12,593 nt of DNA from Gonium pectorale (taxonomy: Eukaryota; Chlorophyta; Chlorophyceae; Chlamydomonadales; Volvocaceae), in assembly GCA_001584585.1 (NCBI GenBank), contig LSYV01000010.1, positions 990,105 to 1,002,697 of the forward strand. Direction: 5' to 3'. Made by a program: the position numbers and the translations under genes. Positions 8,811-12,593 of the stretch are shown here, piece by piece. Every line of letters starts with the position of its first letter. The stretch's first letter is position 1. The notes below the pieces were generated by a model. The model made no database searches. It was not told the origin of the DNA and saw only the letters and a program-made list of their open reading frames with translations.

Positions 8811-10157
8811 GAGCTATGCATCGAGGACCTGGCCTCGCAGTCTGCCAGCCTGCTCCTGGGGCTGCACGCTCGCATCAAACGCATCATCAGGCGGGGGATT
8901 GCGGCGCTGGCGCGGCGTCCCCGGCCGCTGTCCCGCGGACGGGTGGCACCCTCGGACCGGCGGCAACCCCAGCCGCGCGACTCTTGTACGCCGCACGCAC
9001 GGCGTCGGCATCCGCATGGACGAGCGCTTCGTGCCCATCGTGTTCAAGCTGCGCTGCGGGGAGCTGGGCCTGTACAACAGCGGCGTCGACGCCACTGCCG
9101 CAGAGTCGCCCAGGGACACGGGCGCGGCCGAGGTGCGCTCCGGGAGGGAGGGCGCGGGCGGGGTGGGGCGCGCGGCGGGGTTTAGGCGCGGGTCGCAATC
9201 CACTCGGCCTTCCATCGACACGGTATGAGCAGGGCGTGGGAAAGACCAGGGCGCTTGTGAGCGTGTGTGTTTGGGGTGAAGGCTTCGCTGGCATAGGGTG
9301 CGTGTCGTCTTGGTAAGGGAGTGCCCCTACGGCACCCTAGTAAGGAGTATGTGTGAGCTAACAGCTGAGCCTTGCATGGCTCATCCCTCATCCTGATCCA
9401 TGCAGTCTGGGAGGCATCCTGATCCATGCACTCTGGGCCAGATGTCCTCGCCAGGCGCCATGGAACCACACTTGTTTTGTAAGTGCCTTCTGGTTGGCCT
9501 TTCCCTAAACCCATCCTTTGGGTGCACGCAGGTCCGGAAGGGCGGCTTCGCCACATTCCGCATGCCCGTTTCCGGGCCCTCGCCGCCCGCGGCCACGGGC
9601 GCGGGCGCTAGTAAAAGTGGCGGCCTTCACGGTGACGCCAAGGCGGGATGGGCTGCCAACGGCCGTGCCGCCACCGATGGGGCCCGGGGCCTCTCGGACG
9701 CCGGCCGGCATTAACACGGTCAGCATCATGGATCAGGCCGGAGATGGACACGATTGCGGCTGCCGTACTATCCGGCCACGTGCAATCCCACACGCAGGCG
9801 CCCCGATTCTATAGAATCGGACGCCTAACCACGCCGACGCCACCACGATGCCGCTGCTTGTGTCCCGCGTCGCCATCGCGTGCCGTCTTCACCTGCGGCT
9901 GCAGACAGCGGCGCTGCCGGAAGTCACCTCTATCTGCCGCCGCCGGGGGCTTTGGCCGCGGCGTGGGCCGCGGCAGCGGTAGCGCCTTGAACACTTGCCT
10001 CGCTTCCAGCCCCCGGCGGCCGTGGCAGCGGTGTTTTGTCGACCTGGAGCCGTTGGGCCCCGGCGCCGTGCTGACCGCGGTGCTGACGGACGCGCCCTGG
10101 GCAGCGGCCTTGAAGCGGCGTGCGGCGGCTCTCGGGGTGGCGGTCAAGGCGTACTAG
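8811..10157 (+). CDS. Five-exon block, unrecognised: C-terminal half of the nuclease-like gene or a separate gene
   Basis: Exons at 8811-8890, 8973-9132, 9532-9610, 9905-9978 and 10029-10157 join in phase and end at TAG (10155-10157). They follow an acceptor reading CGCTATCCAG. The first exon begins ELCIEDLASQSASLLLGL, and later ones include GVGIRMDERFVPIVFKLRCG, GGFATFRMPVSG and, at the end, RCFVDLEPLGPGAVL to VAVKAY. Third-position G/C use is high. I do not recognise the family. No ATG in frame precedes the first exon, so it needs an upstream exon. A phase 0 donor, GATGAG|GTGGCC at 8600/8601, lies inside the last exon of the nuclease-like gene, and joining there gives a 669-residue protein whose total length is a whole number of codons. 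Against this, the donor is weak. The 8891-8972 intron also needs a weak GC donor (AG|GCGGGG), and the last intron is only 50 bases. The block is real coding sequence with fair confidence; its gene membership is open. Confidence 0.5.
9389..9438. repeat. Two tandem copies of a 26-base unit
   Basis: CATCCTGATCCATGCA followed by (G/C)TCTGGG occurs at 9389 and again at 9415, a direct repeat with a 26-base period and one mismatch over 23 bases. It lies inside the 9133-9531 intron of the plus-strand exon block. This looks like a simple local duplication. Confidence 0.75.
9796..9826. repeat. Long inverted repeat with a perfect 18-bp palindromic core
   Basis: Positions 9803-9820 read CCGATTCTATAGAATCGG, which equals its own reverse complement. 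Outer arms AGGCG (9796-9800) and CGCCT (9822-9826) are also complementary, separated from the core by two bases on the left and one on the right. It lies inside the 9611-9904 intron. It could form a hairpin in RNA or a cruciform, or be a protein-binding palindrome. Confidence 0.8.
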
Positions 10158-10760
10158 CAAATGCCTTGGGGCAGCCCTGCAAGGCTGCGGCGGGACGACA
10201 GCTCGAGGCATGGTCGCTGTCAGGGGCGGCAGCTGTATGGGCGTCGCAGGGTACGGCTATGCTTGCAGGGGCACGCTTCTGGTCATTCCGATCGCTGGAC
10301 ATGCCGGCGCTGCGGGTCCGGCTGGGCAATAGCTGTAGGGCGGCAGGATGGGGAGCGAGGCGCTCCATGGTTGTCACGTGCAAAGCGGTAGTGCTTTCGT
10401 GGCATTTCGATCTGAGTCCTGAGGTTATGCTTGGTCCGGGGTCAGCACCGGGCCATAGAGCGCGATGGCGCCTCCTGCATCTGCATGAATCCGTAACGAA
10501 GCGCATCTTGACACCACCAATTTACTCCAGGAGCCTCAACTTCGCAAAGGGACAGTCTCGAGGTTCATGTGACGGAACACAATAACGACAGCTTGCGGCA
10601 CAAGCATGGGCCTGGAGAACAATGCTCTTCGGCGGCAACCGACCAGTACCATGAAATGCACGTACGGAAAGTACGCTCAGAGGAATGGAAGCCGTGCGAC
10701 TGCGTTTGGGCAGCATCCGGTAAGTCCGGTAAGTCTCATTCTGTGCAGCTTTCCATAACG
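10158..10760. other. Intergenic stretch, no convincing gene
   Basis: About 600 bases follow the TAG at 10157. Open frames here are Arg, Cys, Ala and Gly-rich and do not join to other exons in phase. A small hairpin (GCAGCC at 10171-10176 with GGCTGC at 10183-10188) begins 14 bases after the stop and may lie in the 3' untranslated region. A plus-strand TGTAA polyadenylation signal was not found close to the stop. The plus-strand and minus-strand genes converge on this region. Confidence 0.5.
10716..10733. repeat. Doubled TCCGGTAAG word
   Basis: TCCGGTAAG occurs twice in tandem, and each copy continues into GTAAGT, the consensus 5' splice site. On the plus strand it follows an open stretch from an ATG at 10651. 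This may be two alternative donor sites of an unseen plus-strand transcript, or chance. Confidence 0.5.
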
Positions 10761-10997
10761 ATGGCGCTGACTCACAACCAGCTGAAACAGCTAAAACGCA
10801 CCAAAGTCAGTGAAGGCGAGCGAGCCCACATACGAGCACTGGGTTACTTGACCGGACGCTTCAATGCCTCCGCGGCGGCTGCGTTGCGAACATCTGCACA
10901 TTTTCCCATCCAACCAACGGCAACGGATCAACCACAACCGCCTGAACGCAAAGGCCAGTGTAACCACAGGGTCATAGGCTTGACCAGCGATGCCTGA
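10761..10997 (+). CDS. Possible small ORF of 78 residues, unrecognised
   Basis: An ATG at 10761 opens a frame ending in TGA at 10995-10997. The N-terminal 45 residues (MALTHNQLKQLKRTKVSEG and onward) are Lys/Arg-rich and could be helical; the C-terminal part is Pro, Thr and Gln-rich. Third positions are not clearly G/C-biased, unlike the confident exons of the window. It lies antisense to the 3' end of the minus-strand gene that enters from the right edge. It could equally be chance within a 3' untranslated region. Confidence 0.2.
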   Translation: MALTHNQLKQLKRTKVSEGERAHIRALGYLTGRFNASAAAALRTSAHFPIQPTATDQPQPPERKGQCNHRVIGLTSDA

Positions 10998-12545
10998 CTG
11001 CGAATCAAGATTAACATTTGAGGAACCTATCTTGAGCACATAGTAAGCCACAAGGGCCGCGAAATGGTCCCAGGGCATTGCACCAGCAACAGTGCAACAC
11101 CGCACCGGCGCCACATCTGGATTGGTCACTTCGTAAAGCGCCTCGCTCTCCGACGCAGCGCGGCGGCCCTCCGAGCCGGCGCGGCAGCACCACTGCCCAT
11201 TGATCATCGCTCAGCCTGCCATCCATGACACCTGCGCAAGTCGGCAGCTACAGCGTCTTGCCATGGGCACAAACCCTGCAGGGAACTACACACTGGACCA
11301 CCACGCTTGCAAAACACAGGCTGGAACATACATACATACACTTACAAACTCTCTCGCGCGTTTCCAGACCTGTTGAAGCACGCTGTCACGCTTATAGGAC
11401 GCATTCGCGAGGTGGTGCTGACAGGCCACCACGGCAGATGGGCATGGCACGCGAGCCTCTGTCGGGTGCAGGGACGCAGTGCAATCTGTTGCGTACCCAG
11501 ATTCAACAAAGCTGCTACCGTATTTAATTCCACACGGGTCCCTCCGGACACGCCTGCCATGCGCAGTGTTCGCGAACTTCCCCGCAAGCAGGGCGCAGCT
11601 CCGGGGCGGCGGCACACAGGACTGGCAAATGGTGTCCTGAGGCGCTGTGCTTGGCTGGTATGGACCGCACTCCGGGGCAGCACGCCTGCAAACTTATGTC
11701 CTCGGCGGCTGTCTCTAAAGCTGAGAACTCCGTCAACTTGCAGCTCACGGAGCAGCGGCCCTGATGCTACCCCCTGCTTGGAGCCCAGGTCGCCCGACTC
11801 CGCCGCCACAATCTCGGACAGGAACCGGCCCACAACGTCCTCCTCAGCCTCCTCCTCTGCGGCCCCTGCTGGTCCTTCAGCCGCAGGCTCAAGCTCCACT
11901 TCGTCTTCCTCCTCTACCGCAGCTGCTGCGGCCGCTGTGGGGCACACACCGTCAGCGCGGTCGCTGGGCTCCTCAGCCACCGCAGGCTCGGGCTCTGCGT
12001 CCGCGGGCTCCGGGTCGACCGCTGCCGTGCCGTCCCGTGGGTCGGTCGTCGCCCCCGAGAAGCTGAGTTTGCGTGGCATGGCCTTTGCCCTGCGTGCAGG
12101 CGCCGGGACTGCGGCTGCTGCCGCTGTGGCCGCGCCAGCCAGCGGAGCCTCCACCGGCGGAACGACTGCCTCGATCTCGGCGCAGCCCGACGGTGGCGGC
12201 GGCGGCGCCGATCCGGGTCTGGATTCGCTGGCCATCGAGCGCTGCGAGAGGCGCGAGGTGGCGGCTACGGGGGCGAGCGCGGGAGCCGGGGCCGACGGCT
12301 CCAGGAGCAGAGGGGCGGGTGGGATGGGTGGCCGCGAGCCGGCCCGCAGCGACGCCCGCGACTGCGGACGCGAGCCTTCCGCCCCATCCGCCGGGGTCTG
12401 GCGCCCTGCGGTGGCAGCAGCAGCGGCAGCAGCCGCAGCCGCGGCCGGGACGGCAACAGCGGGGCCGGGCTGGACGCCGGCCTCGGGGCTAAAGGCCTGT
12501 GGGGGGCGGGTGGGCAGCTGGGGTACTGGAGCAAGGCGGCCGCAT
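10791..12545 (-). CDS. Partial unrecognised gene, Ala/Pro/Glu-rich, 5' end beyond the window
   Basis: Read on the minus strand, an intron enters from the right edge and ends CTGACTATTGCAG, a good branch-point and acceptor pair. Exon 12545-11749 follows, open throughout: a Pro-rich start, an 11-Ala tract, PPPPPSGCAEIEAVVPP, and an acidic part (VEEEDEVELEP) ending in a helical segment, RFLSEIVAAESGD. It ends at a GTGAGC donor in phase 1. Exon 11458-11346 (ARVPCPSAVVACQHHLANAS, then DSVLQQVWKRAREF) ends at a strong GTAAGT donor in phase 0. The last exon starts at 11192 (WCCRAGSEGRRAASESEALY) and contains AMPWDHFAALVAYYVLKI. Coding character fades after about 11027, where a GTTCCT donor lies, so the true stop is uncertain; without another splice it is the TAG at 10793-10791. 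No family is recognised. An ATG at 12235 is in frame but lies inside an open exon and need not be the start. Confidence 0.52.
12413..12445 (-). repeat. Eleven-alanine coding tract
   Basis: Eleven consecutive GCN codons (GCC, GCG and GCT mixed) on the minus strand encode polyalanine in the partial gene. Mixed codons indicate an older or selectively kept tract, not a fresh triplet expansion. Confidence 0.6.
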
Positions 12546-12593
12546 CTGCAATAGTCAGGTTGGCATGTGGCCCAGGAGATCGCTGCGGCTGTC

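Noticed and set aside
9477..9483. TGTAA in TTTTGTAAGTG as the poly(A) signal of a gene ending at 8669
   Set aside because: Possible in distance for algal 3' untranslated regions, but coding exons at 8811-9132 and 9532 onward surround it, so it was not annotated.
11307..12554. 415-residue plus-strand frame
   Set aside because: It is antisense to the partial minus-strand gene. It runs across strong minus-strand splice sites and is Ser/Ala/Gly low complexity, the usual shadow of a GC-rich Ala/Pro exon.
1..12593. tRNA, rRNA, insertion sequence or retroelement proteins
   Set aside because: No cloverleaf, rRNA-like core, reverse transcriptase, integrase or transposase motif was recognised in any frame.

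Overview
The window looks like nuclear DNA of a eukaryote, most likely a GC-rich green alga (chlorophyte). Reasons: both strands carry genes split into many exons, with GT-AG introns of about 50 to 400 bases and mostly CAG acceptors; coding exons favour G or C at third positions; there are long Ala, Pro and Gly-rich low-complexity stretches; and no bacterial-style operons, ribosome binding sites, tRNA or rRNA are visible. The exact lineage cannot be fixed from the sequence alone. All gene models were assembled by hand, joining exons only where splice phases agree.

Layout. (1) 4754 down to 357, minus strand: a seven-exon gene for a protein of about 1,052 residues, with a Pro/Gly/Gln/Tyr-rich N-terminal half containing six PP(Y/C)GQ repeats, a small Cys patch, a disordered middle, an ankyrin-like segment and a basic C-terminus. 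Its function is not recognised. (2) 4755-5173: a 419-base divergent promoter region with a triplicated 10-base element ending in a TGACGTC site. (3) 5174 to 8669, plus strand: a ten-exon gene whose C-terminal half resembles the PD-(D/E)XK nuclease-like domain found in Crinkler-type (CR) eukaryotic proteins, preceded by a SAM-like helical N-terminus. Two introns need GC-AG boundaries. (4) 8811 to 10157, plus strand: five further exons in consistent phase that either continue that gene (giving about 669 residues in place of 518) or form a separate gene whose start I cannot see. (5) 10158-10760: no convincing gene. (6) 12545 down to about 10791, minus strand: the 3' part of a third gene, entering from beyond the right edge, with an Ala/Pro/Glu-rich region followed by two better-behaved exons.

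The point of most interest is the divergent pair: a nuclease-like protein with an altered catalytic motif (E-x-R where E-x-K is expected) sharing a promoter region with a large repeat-rich protein bearing an ankyrin-like segment. CR-family proteins are discussed as effectors or conflict proteins in several eukaryotic lineages, so a head-to-head partner gene is worth examining. Any functional link between them is inference from gene order only.
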